This document shows positions 42,287-50,137 of a stretch of 51,060 nucleotides of DNA, one piece after another. The notes under the pieces are model-generated. The model did no database searches. It had not been told where the DNA came from and worked only from the letters and a program-made list of their open reading frames with translations. A program made the position numbers and the translations under genes. Source of the stretch: Acidimicrobiaceae bacterium (GTDB taxonomy: Bacteria > Actinomycetota > Acidimicrobiia > Acidimicrobiales > RAAP-2); NCBI GenBank assembly GCA_003133685.1, contig PKYQ01000027.1, forward strand, positions 40,474 through 91,533. Reading direction: 5' to 3'. Within the stretch, counting starts at the first letter, position 1. Each line of letters begins with the position of its first letter.

Positions 42287-43419
42287 CGATTGGCCGACAG
42301 TGGTGCTCGATTGTCAAGTAACTCTTCGCCGAGGGCGGCGTAGCGAGAGGCGATGTAGGGCCACGCCAACTCCGGCGCGAGGCGTCGGGCCTCGCTCGCC
42401 ATCGCGTTGAGCATGCCCGGTGTCGTCAACACGTTACGAATGGCCTCGGCGAGTGCCTCGGGGTCGCGTCGCGGCACCACGATACCGGCACCACTCGAGA
42501 GCAGTTCAACCGCGTGTGGGAACGCCGTCGCGATGACGGGACGACCGGCGGCGATCGCGTCGACCAACACGCCGGAGGTCACTTGATCGGGAGAGTCGTA
42601 GGGCAAGATCACCATCGTCGACTCGCTGATCAGTTGCGCCAGCGACGCCAGAGTTCGGTATTCGGGATCGAAGACCACGTCGACGCGGCGCTCTTTGGCG
42701 CGCTGCATCAACATGTCACGGTAGACGTCGCCTTGGTACTCCTGAACCTTGGGATGAGTATGGCCCGCGACTACGTAAACCGGCTTCGGTCGAAGGTCAT
42801 CGACCATTGCGAGCGCGTCGATGGCCCACTCGATGCCCTTGCCCGGCCCGAGCAGTCCCCACGTGAGCAACCTCGGACGCTCCCTGGAGTCTTCGAGACG
42901 AACCGCGCTCGACACGGCCGCCCCGTGTGGGATCACCGAGATCTTGCGCGCGTCCACGTCGAAACTGGAGCAGAGTCGAACGCGTCCGGCTTCGGTCATC
43001 ACCACGACGGCGTCGGCCGCGCGGACGACGGCTTCGAGAACCGATCGTTGGTGGGGAGTCGGATGCTCCAACACCGTGTGGGCCACGACGATCGTCGGTC
43101 GTTCAATTCCTTCTAGGACCTCGACAATCGAATCGCCGTCGAGTCCGTCGTAGATCCCGTACTCGTGCTGGACGATGACGACGTCGGCTCGATTGAGCGC
43201 ATCCATGGCGTCGATCATCTCAAGTCCGTCACGGTTGTTCAACTCGGCAATCACGATCTTGGCCGGCGCTTCACCGGCGCCTCCGACGCGGACAATTCCC
43301 ACGTCGTCGCCGTACTCGTATAGCCCGCCCGAGAGCGCCGCGGCGAACGTCGCGATTCCGCACTGCGTCGGTGGGTAGGTCGAGACCATCGCGTACGTGC
43401 GCGTCTGGTGATCGTTCAT
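42283..43419 (-). CDS. GT4-family glycosyltransferase
   Basis: The ATG at 43419 follows GAAGAG at good spacing and was preferred to a start at 43443. The 378-residue GT-B protein has an N-terminal YPPTQCGIATFAAALSGGL motif, VVIVQHEYGIYDG, and the C-terminal donor site DSPDQVTSGVLVDAIAAGRPVIAT with the GIVVPRRDPEALAEAI end. The first motif is like that of GT4 enzymes acting on mannose or related nucleotide sugars. It is the first gene of the three-gene glycan operon. Confidence 0.9.
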   Translation of the reverse strand: MNDHQTRTYAMVSTYPPTQCGIATFAAALSGGLYEYGDDVGIVRVGGAGEAPAKIVIAELNNRDGLEMIDAMDALNRADVVIVQHEYGIYDGLDGDSIVEVLEGIERPTIVVAHTVLEHPTPHQRSVLEAVVRAADAVVVMTEAGRVRLCSSFDVDARKISVIPHGAAVSSAVRLEDSRERPRLLTWGLLGPGKGIEWAIDALAMVDDLRPKPVYVVAGHTHPKVQEYQGDVYRDMLMQRAKERRVDVVFDPEYRTLASLAQLISESTMVILPYDSPDQVTSGVLVDAIAAGRPVIATAFPHAVELLSSGAGIVVPRRDPEALAEAIRNVLTTPGMLNAMASEARRLAPELAWPYIASRYAALGEELLDNRAPLSANR

Positions 43420-43526
43420 GGGTTTCTCTTCAAACACGCGCAACTCCTTGGCTCAAATGAATGTCAACGTCCTGTCGGTCATCCGAAATACTTGGCAAAT
43501 ATCGGAATCGTGTCACTGGTCTCCTC

Positions 43527-43805
43527 TCATCTACGCATCGGTTGCACGATCGTCAACTCACCTGCGGCAATGCACTTCACGCCTTCGCCGAAGTAAGAAC
43601 CGCGAGAGGCGATCAACTGCCGGAGGCGACGAATCAGGTCGGCGATTCGAACGATCGTCGAACCCGGAATCGGCGCCTCTGATGAGCTGGCAACCTGTTT
43701 GACTTCTGAACCCAACCTACCCGTATTGAGAGATTTCTGGTCCAAGAACCGAGCGCGCTTGTGAACACTCGGTTTCAGTTCGCGCTGTTCTAGCTCAAAC
43801 ATCAT
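43527..43805 (-). CDS. Possible 92-residue protein in an otherwise empty 460-bp gap
   Basis: The interval 43420-43880 lies between the divergent GT4 gene and the small plus-strand gene. The only frame with protein-like composition is this one; it has a helical, basic middle (STIVRIADLIRRLRQLIAS) and ends ELTIVQPMRR. No family resemblance and no clear ribosome site are seen, so it may be spurious. The promoter of the glycan operon should lie at 43420-43526. Confidence 0.3.
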   Translation of the reverse strand: MMFELEQRELKPSVHKRARFLDQKSLNTGRLGSEVKQVASSSEAPIPGSTIVRIADLIRRLRQLIASRGSYFGEGVKCIAAGELTIVQPMRR

Positions 43806-43880
43806 CCAGCCATGTAGTCACTTTGTCAGTCCGATACGCTCGGACTGGCGCCGGAAACGTTAACGCCATAGGGGGTATCG

Positions 43881-44078
43881 ATGACCAAGGTTGCAGAGTT
43901 TCACACCACCGGCATCGAGGACGGGGACGAACTCGTCTTTCACAACCAGTCCGAATGTCCCATCGGCCAAGAGATCCAGAAAAAGGGAACCGCGGCGCCG
44001 GGCCAGGGATACTTCCGAACCCTCTGCATCAAGTGCAAGGGCATCGAAGACGGCTGGGAAGCCGATCGGCCACTCTAG
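43881..44078 (+). CDS. Small Cys-containing protein of unknown function
   Basis: This 65-residue protein follows AGGGGG at about 10 bases. It has one Cys in NQSECPIGQEI and two in RTLCIKCKGIEDGW, a CxxC that could bind zinc together with the first Cys and His18-20 region residues. The acidic start and GYFRTL segment suggest a compact beta fold. No family is recognised. It stands alone, with no close neighbour on its strand. Confidence 0.6.
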   Translation: MTKVAEFHTTGIEDGDELVFHNQSECPIGQEIQKKGTAAPGQGYFRTLCIKCKGIEDGWEADRPL

Positions 44079-44212
44079 CGACGGCGAGGTGACGCCATCG
44101 GGTGCCACGTACGCTGACTCGAAGTGACAACTCGTAAGAATTCCTAGATCATGCGTACGGCGAATCGGCTGCACGGTATCGTGACGTCACTCACCACCAG
44201 AGAGCTCTCGTC

Positions 44213-44575
44213 TTGGAAGTGGCGGCCCTTTCACTGTTGACGTATTCGTTAACTCCGCCCAGCGCGTGGGCCAACGGTACGACGTCGGTCGTCACCCCCG
44301 CATCCAGTCAGCTGTATTTCAAACCCAGTTGCGGTCTTCGCCCACGGCAAGTACCTCGGGGTCGCCGATAACGGAGGGCGGCGCACAGCACCATGGAGCG
44401 ATCTACCGGCAAGGTCACGAAGATCAACTCGCCTACTTATTCAAAGCTAGGCACCTCGTTATCTCTCTTCCAGATCACTTCAGAAGGCAAGAACGTGTGG
44501 GTGACTCTCGGGTGCGAAAAGATCGTAAACGCCATCATCAAAGCCTGCGGAACCGTCCAAAAAACCTCTTCGTAG
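44213..44575 (+). pseudogene. Decayed small secreted protein
   Basis: A frame beginning near TTG 44213 reads as a signal peptide (VAALSLLTYSLTPPSAWA) followed by NGTTSVVTPASS, and is then interrupted by a TAA about 50 codons in. The same frame resumes at ATG 44393 with a well-behaved sequence (GKVTKINSPTYSKLGTSLSL, CEKIVNAIIKACG) to the stop at 44573-44575. The middle section looks protein-like only in other frames, as if two small indels had occurred. It is a likely remnant. The rest of 44079-44586 holds nothing I can support. Confidence 0.4.
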
Positions 44576-44586
44576 GCGTCGAAGAA

Positions 44587-46077
44587 CTAAGAAACTTGCT
44601 CCGCAGTGGTTTCCGGTGTTGGTAGGTCGCTCTCACCAGAGATCTCTTCGAGTGATCGCCCCGTCGTCTCGGGGAGGACGTTGGTGAGCAAAAAGCCCAG
44701 TACTGCGGCACCTCCGGCGACGTAGAGCAGTCCTCTAAGTCCAATGTGGTCCGCGAGCTGCGGTACCAGGAATACCCCCGCGAAGGCCCCGAGTTTTCCA
44801 ACTCCAGCGGCCACGCCGTGTCCCGTCGTCCGCATATTGACCGGGAACACCTCCGAAGGAAGTACGAAAGTCGTCATGTTGGGTCCAAACTCCGTGAACA
44901 GGTAGCTGACGCCAAAGATCGCGATGAAGGGTGCGACGGTCGTGGTGAGTGACGGCACGGCGCCGAGGAGGACGAAGCATCCCGCCATGACGCCAAAGCC
45001 GATGAACTGCAACCGACGGTGACCGATCTTGTCCATCTTCCATACCGCTAACGCGTAGCCCGGCAACGCGAAGATGACGAAGAGCGCCAGCGTCAGAAAG
45101 AGTTTCATCTCGATGCTCGCGGTCGGCGAGACTTCAGTGAGGATGCTCGGAAGCGACAGCGTGTTACCGTAGTACGCGTAATCGAACAGGAACCAGCAGC
45201 CCGCGGTCCCCACGAGCATCAGAAGCATCCGCGGATTGGCCAGGAACTGGCGAAGCCCCATGAGATGCTTGCCGTCATCGGACACCGTGGTCGCGTCGAG
45301 CGCTCCGTCTGCGAATTGGTGTAGTTCCTTCGCCGCCTGATCAGCTCGGCCCTGAACGAGCGCCGTGAACCGGGGTGATTCGGGCATCTTGGCCCGGAAA
45401 TAGATGACCGCCGCGGCCGGTAGAGCACCGAGACCGAGCAGTATCCTCCACGCCAACGGGTCACTCACGCCCGATGAGAGCAACACGATCCCGACGAGCG
45501 GGCCGACGACGAGGCCGACAGCCTGCATCGAGAACACCAACCCCACGAGTCGCCCGCGATCGGCGCGATTGGAGTACTCACTCATCAACACGGCTGATAC
45601 CGGGTAATCGCCGCCAATGCCCAGACCGAGTATCAGGCGCGCGAATACCAGGAAGAGGAAGTTCGGAGCGAGCGCCGACGCGATGGCGCCGAAGATCATG
45701 ATGGCGGCCACCGTGGTGTACACGACCTTGCGACCAAAGACGTCCGCGATCCTGCCGAATACGAAGGCTCCGACGAAGGCTCCGAGAATGGCCGTGCCGG
45801 TGACCCAACTGGTCTGAGTGGTGGAGAGATTCCATTGGGCCTTGACGAGGGCGGCGACGGTCCCGATAACGAACAGGTCGTAGGCGTCAGTGAAGAATCC
45901 CATTCCCGAGATGAATACCGTGCGGTGGTGGAATCGGCTGGTCGGCGCGTCGTCGAGTAACTGGCTCACCGTTCGAGGCACGACGACCGACTCAGCCAAT
46001 GAAGAAGAGATACCGGGATTCCCCGTGTCGAGGCGCGTCACGACCTCAGAGGACCCAACCGCCTTTAAATCAGTCAT
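44587..46077 (-). CDS. MFS transporter, phosphate:H+ symporter (PHS)-like
   Basis: The ATG at 46077 follows GAAGGA by six bases and is preferred to 46122. The 496-residue protein has a 70-residue cytoplasmic N-terminus and twelve helices. SGMGFFTDAYDLFVIG in helix 1 and GLGIGGDYPVSAVLMSEYS in helix 4 match the PHS/Pho84 group; FGRIADVFGRKVVY is the MFS loop 2-3 signature. PHS members import phosphate, while close relatives carry organic acids or sugars. It diverges from the secreted repeat protein gene. Confidence 0.88.
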   Translation of the reverse strand: MTDLKAVGSSEVVTRLDTGNPGISSSLAESVVVPRTVSQLLDDAPTSRFHHRTVFISGMGFFTDAYDLFVIGTVAALVKAQWNLSTTQTSWVTGTAILGAFVGAFVFGRIADVFGRKVVYTTVAAIMIFGAIASALAPNFLFLVFARLILGLGIGGDYPVSAVLMSEYSNRADRGRLVGLVFSMQAVGLVVGPLVGIVLLSSGVSDPLAWRILLGLGALPAAAVIYFRAKMPESPRFTALVQGRADQAAKELHQFADGALDATTVSDDGKHLMGLRQFLANPRMLLMLVGTAGCWFLFDYAYYGNTLSLPSILTEVSPTASIEMKLFLTLALFVIFALPGYALAVWKMDKIGHRRLQFIGFGVMAGCFVLLGAVPSLTTTVAPFIAIFGVSYLFTEFGPNMTTFVLPSEVFPVNMRTTGHGVAAGVGKLGAFAGVFLVPQLADHIGLRGLLYVAGGAAVLGFLLTNVLPETTGRSLEEISGESDLPTPETTAEQVS

Positions 46078-46359
46078 TCGCGTCCTTCTCGACATCGTTC
46101 TCTTCGCTCTCCATCCTTCCAAACCAGATTGAACGCGCCACCAAGCCAGGGTTATCTGAAGGTGAAGTTTCGGTGAACGTCTGGTGCGAGTCCACTTGTT
46201 ACGGAACCATCGATGGTCCCATAAGAATTGGCGCGTACGGCCGGTCTCTTCAATCAGCGTCTATTTATACTGAACTCAACTCGTGGTCGAACCCCGCGGT
46301 GTTCGGGTCACCTTCCCGAATCGCGACTCGGCCAGGACCTAGACAGTGGAGTCCCAACC

Positions 46360-47814
46360 GTGAAGTTCAGACGCACCGCACTCCTAGTCGCGCCCCTCAG
46401 CCTTTTCCTTCTTTCGCTTCCAGCCGGGGCGACGCCGACCTCCCCCCAGTGGCACAGTGCAAAAGTCGTCGGCCTGCCCTCGGGCGCGACGGGACTTCCT
46501 GACGGATTCTTGCCCGCCCTTTCGTGTCCTTCGGCGGGGAATTGCAGCGCCGGAGGCTCCTACAGCGAAGGATCGGGAAACGTCCAGGGTCTGATACTGA
46601 GTGAAGTGGAGGGAGTCTGGAAAACCCCGACGAGGTTGCTCCCCCCGTCACACGCCGACGCCGATCCCTCACTCACCATCAACTCGCTGTCGTGCGCGAC
46701 GGCCGGGAACTGTGCCGCGGTCGGCAGTTTCGAAGACACCCACAGGAGCGGACAGAGTTTCGTGGCCAATGAGGTTCACGGGCGATGGAAGAGGGCCCGA
46801 GAAGTGACGCTGCCCTCGGGGGCTGGATCGAGCGTCCAGAACAGCGAACTTCATTCGGTCGACTGTTGGTCGCCCGGTAACTGCAGCGCAATCGGCAGTT
46901 ATGTCGACAACACTTCGCCGGCCGGCTACGCGCAAGGTCTCGAAATCAATGAAGTACGTGGCGTGTGGAGACGGGCACGAAAAACCGTCATTCCCACCGA
47001 TGCCAACGTGGACCCCTACGTCGACATCAATCAAGTGGCCTGCACCCACGCCGGCAATTGCGTTGCCGTCGGCTCGTACATCAGCAAGGACAACGCCACC
47101 GAGGGCCTGATCATCACTGAATCCGCCGGCACGTGGCAGGACGCCACCGCCGCCGTCCTGCCGGGCAACGCCAGCGCGTACCCGAGCGCCATCTTGAGCG
47201 AAGTGACGTGTGTCTCGACGAACAACTGCACTGCCGTTGGCACCTACACCGACGTCGCCGGCGACATCGAGGGAATGACCGAGAACGAGACTCACGCCGT
47301 ATGGGCGAGAGCACTCGCCATGGTGATGCCGAGTGGTGCCGCGGCGAATCCGCACGCGTTCTTTTACGGTTACGGCGGATTGACGTGCCCGTCGATCGGC
47401 AACTGCAGTGCCGGTGGTCAGTACCTGGTTGGCACGAGCAGCTACGAAGGATTCTTCGTCAACGAAGTGAAGGGCACCTGGGAGCCCGCGACGGAGATGG
47501 CGTTGCCCGCGGGAGCGCAGATGGCCGGCAAGAACGGGGGTGTCGTCGCGGTTTCGTGTCGCTCCGCGGGCAATTGCAGCGCCGGCGCCGCGTACCTGGA
47601 CACCGCGAGCGAGTATCAGGCGCTAATCGTCAATGAAGTCCGAGGTCGATGGGAAACCGGCCAAAAGATCACGCTGCCGACCGGCAACAACACGGTCGGG
47701 GTCGACGGCGGCGTCTACGGTCTGATCTGCCACGCGAAGGGACCGTGCACCGCGACCGGGAGTTACTTGAAGACACCCACCAACTACGAAGGATTCACCG
47801 TCACTACGAGTTGA
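46360..47814 (+). CDS. Secreted protein of eight Cys-paired repeats
   Basis: The GTG start at 46360 gives a signal peptide (MKFRRTALLVAPLSLFLLSL, cleavage near AGA-TPT), and GTGGAG lies upstream; the longer frame from 46228 has no sensible start. The 484-residue protein contains seven full repeats of about 57 residues and an eighth partial one. Each has the pattern (V/L)xCxSxGNCxAxGSY, then GxxxNEVxGxW, then LPxGA. Each repeat carries two Cys six positions apart, suggesting one disulfide per unit. The spacing and beta-rich pattern suggest a propeller. Role unknown; surface binding or structural function is plausible. Confidence 0.85.
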   Translation: MKFRRTALLVAPLSLFLLSLPAGATPTSPQWHSAKVVGLPSGATGLPDGFLPALSCPSAGNCSAGGSYSEGSGNVQGLILSEVEGVWKTPTRLLPPSHADADPSLTINSLSCATAGNCAAVGSFEDTHRSGQSFVANEVHGRWKRAREVTLPSGAGSSVQNSELHSVDCWSPGNCSAIGSYVDNTSPAGYAQGLEINEVRGVWRRARKTVIPTDANVDPYVDINQVACTHAGNCVAVGSYISKDNATEGLIITESAGTWQDATAAVLPGNASAYPSAILSEVTCVSTNNCTAVGTYTDVAGDIEGMTENETHAVWARALAMVMPSGAAANPHAFFYGYGGLTCPSIGNCSAGGQYLVGTSSYEGFFVNEVKGTWEPATEMALPAGAQMAGKNGGVVAVSCRSAGNCSAGAAYLDTASEYQALIVNEVRGRWETGQKITLPTGNNTVGVDGGVYGLICHAKGPCTATGSYLKTPTNYEGFTVTTS

Positions 47815-48735
47815 TCACCGTCGAAACGGGTACGGGTTCGACGCCAACTTCGGCACTCTCATTCGAGCAATCACGCTGCCCGGCGACGGATGACAGTACT
47901 GCGCGATACCGAGGTCACCCGCGACCGAAAGGAACATGAAGGCGTCTTCGCGCGAGAAGCCCCACTCGTCGACCAACAACTTGGACGCTTCTTCACAGGC
48001 GTGCTGAAGGGCTTCGTCCAGGTCGCCGATCGACGTCCCGTGCGTGTAGAACGCATCGGCCGTCTCGGTGATCGGCCAGCCACCGCTTTTTCCTTTGATG
48101 ACGTCGACTTTGATGACGCCAAACCCACCGATCTCAACGCCGGTACCGGAGATCTCGCCGTCACCCATCGAGGCGTGCATGTCACCGATTGCGAGCTGAG
48201 CGCCGCTCTGGAACACCGGCAGGTGGATTGTCGCGCCGATCGCGTTCACGTGGTCGTCCATGTTGCCTCCGTGTCGATCGGCGAAGAACGTCGAGACGTC
48301 GCCCGACTCCGGTGAGACGCCGATGACCCCGAACATCGGGCGAGCCGGGAACGACACTTTGTCGTTCATCGTGACGGTGCCGTCGACGACTTTGAAGATT
48401 CGCGTCGTCGGTGATTGCACGGTATCGATCAACTGTCCCCATTCGGGGATACACATGGCCGCACCCTGTTCGTTCGGTCGGATGTCGAGCAGCGTCACTG
48501 ACAGCGTGTCCCCCGGTTCGGCACCGCGTACGGCAATCGGTCCTGTTGCGCTGTTCACGCGAGCGAGATCGAGTTTCTCGAGCGTGTCCTCTTCGCTCTG
48601 CACCTGTCCGGTGAAGCAGTCCCACGTCTCGATTTCAATGATCGCGCCCGGATCGACCGTCACGACGGGTTGGCGTTCGGCGTCGAAGGACCAGACGTGC
48701 TCGTCACGACCGATTTTCACTGAGGCGCTCTGCAT
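47815..48735 (-). CDS. fmdA: Acetamidase/formamidase family protein
   Basis: The ATG at 48735 lies six bases after CGGAG; a second ATG two codons upstream is possible. The 306-residue protein matches the FmdA_AmdA family: VTVDPGAIIEIETWDCFTGQ, GPIAVRGAEPGDTLSVTLLD, FGVIGVSPESG, HGGNMDDHVNAIGATIHLPV and LAIGDMHASMGDGEISGTGVE. It hydrolyses short amides such as formamide to the acid and ammonia. Its stop abuts the convergent repeat-protein stop. No amide transporter is adjacent. Confidence 0.9.
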   Translation of the reverse strand: MQSASVKIGRDEHVWSFDAERQPVVTVDPGAIIEIETWDCFTGQVQSEEDTLEKLDLARVNSATGPIAVRGAEPGDTLSVTLLDIRPNEQGAAMCIPEWGQLIDTVQSPTTRIFKVVDGTVTMNDKVSFPARPMFGVIGVSPESGDVSTFFADRHGGNMDDHVNAIGATIHLPVFQSGAQLAIGDMHASMGDGEISGTGVEIGGFGVIKVDVIKGKSGGWPITETADAFYTHGTSIGDLDEALQHACEEASKLLVDEWGFSREDAFMFLSVAGDLGIAQYCHPSPGSVIARMRVPKLASNPYPFRR

Positions 48736-48936
48736 CGTCATCTCCGTCCGTTGATCGTTTCTAGAGTAAATCACTGCGAATCACCCGACGAGCGACATTC
48801 GGCGAGGGCCGTCGAAAATGTTTCATCCGTTTAACACCTCGTGATAGCGCGCGCTTCACCATGCGGTAACCCAACCTACATACGTTGAAGGACGTGGCAC
48901 GTCGGCGATCTCCAAATCCCCCTTTGATATCGAGTC

Positions 48937-49671
48937 GTGCCGCCACTCGCCATCAAGCGCTCGGAGTTCGACGTGATCGTGACTGACACCGAAAGCCGAA
49001 ATGTGATTCTCGTCGTCGAGGACGAGGAGAGTTATCAGGACGCCCTGAACATCGGACTCACGGTCGAAGGCTTCGTGGTCGTCGGCGCGACGAATATCGC
49101 CCAAGCGCGTCAGCTCATGGTCTCGGCCAAGCCGGATCTCGTGTTGTTGGACATCATGCTGCCCGACGGTTCAGGCATCGACTACTGCCGCGAGCTCTAC
49201 GATTCGACACGCACACCGGTCATTATGGTGACGGCTCGCTCCAGTGAAGTCGACGTCGTGCTCGGCCTCGAGATTGGCGCCGCTGACTACGTCACCAAGC
49301 CCTTTCGCCTGCGCGAACTCATCGCGCGTATTCGCGCGGTGTTGCGCCGACCACTCACGAACGCCGAAGACGAGATCGTGTCCTTCGGCGATCTTCGCAT
49401 CGACTTCGTTCGACGAACCGTTATCCGTCGCGGCGAAGAGATCGAACTGAGTCGCAAGGAGTTTGACCTGTTGGCTCTGTTTGCGTCGCGACTGGGACAG
49501 GTCGTGACGCGCGAGGTGTGTCTCGACACGTTGTGGTGGGGGCTCGAACTCTCGGACACCCGCACCCTGGACACGCACGTCAAGCGACTTCGCCAGAAGA
49601 TCGAGAACGACCCCGCCAATCCCCGTCACCTCATCACCATCCGTGGAGTGGGTTTCCGGCTCGACCCCTAA
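48937..49671 (+). CDS. OmpR-family response regulator, orphan
   Basis: This protein of up to 244 residues starts at GTG (later GTG codons at 48973 and 48979 are possible). The receiver domain (about 22-135) has the acidic pair in VVEDEE, phospho-acceptor Asp72 in LLDIMLPDG, a Thr in MVTARS and Lys in YVTKPF. The winged-helix DNA-binding domain (about 145-242) ends VKRLRQKIENDPANPRHLIT then RGVGFRL. No histidine kinase gene is adjacent, so the partner is encoded elsewhere. It resembles RegX3/PhoP-type actinobacterial regulators. It precedes the peroxiredoxin gene by 10 bp. Confidence 0.92.
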   Translation: MPPLAIKRSEFDVIVTDTESRNVILVVEDEESYQDALNIGLTVEGFVVVGATNIAQARQLMVSAKPDLVLLDIMLPDGSGIDYCRELYDSTRTPVIMVTARSSEVDVVLGLEIGAADYVTKPFRLRELIARIRAVLRRPLTNAEDEIVSFGDLRIDFVRRTVIRRGEEIELSRKEFDLLALFASRLGQVVTREVCLDTLWWGLELSDTRTLDTHVKRLRQKIENDPANPRHLITIRGVGFRLDP

Positions 49672-49681
49672 CCTTGCCTTC

Positions 49682-50137
49682 ATGCAAAAAGGTGATCGAG
49701 CCCCCGACTTCAAACTGAAAGACCAAAGCGGGGACGAGCGAACACTTTCGACGATGTTGTTGAACGGTCCGGTGGTTCTTTTCTTTTACCCCGCCGCCAT
49801 GACCAAGGGCTGCACCAAAGAGTCATGTCACTTCCGCGACCTGGCTTCGGAGTTCGCGGCGTTGGGCGCTCAGCGACTCGGCATCTCCATGGACAGTGTT
49901 GAGAAGCAAGCGGAATTCACCACGAACAATCATCTCGACTACCCGTTGCTCGCCGACGTCAACGGCGACGTCGCCAAACTCTACGGCGTGAAGCGTTCGC
50001 TCGACGTGTTGAAGGTGAAGCGCACGACATTCGTCATTGGCCAAGACCGCCGCATCGCCGAGATCATCAACAGTGAGTTGAGCATGAACACGCACGCCGA
50101 TAAATCGCTTGATGCGCTGCGCGTGCTGAAGGCCTAG
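49682..50137 (+). CDS. bcp: Peroxiredoxin, BCP/PrxQ type
   Basis: This 151-residue thiol peroxidase has FFYPAAMTKGCTKESCHFRD with peroxidatic Cys44 and a second Cys49 five residues later, the PrxQ intramolecular disulfide pattern. It reduces hydrogen peroxide and organic hydroperoxides in the cytoplasm. In typical members the motif is P-A-x-T-P-G-C-T; here Lys replaces the Pro before Gly-Cys. It lies 10 bp after the response regulator, suggesting co-transcription, and its TAG overlaps the convergent E2 stop in CTAG. Confidence 0.92.
   Translation: MQKGDRAPDFKLKDQSGDERTLSTMLLNGPVVLFFYPAAMTKGCTKESCHFRDLASEFAALGAQRLGISMDSVEKQAEFTTNNHLDYPLLADVNGDVAKLYGVKRSLDVLKVKRTTFVIGQDRRIAEIINSELSMNTHADKSLDALRVLKA

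Noticed and set aside
46360-47814. Repeats considered as a CRISPR-like or DNA tandem array
   Set aside because: The periodicity (about 170 bp) is at the protein level with divergent DNA, and it lies in one open reading frame with a signal peptide.
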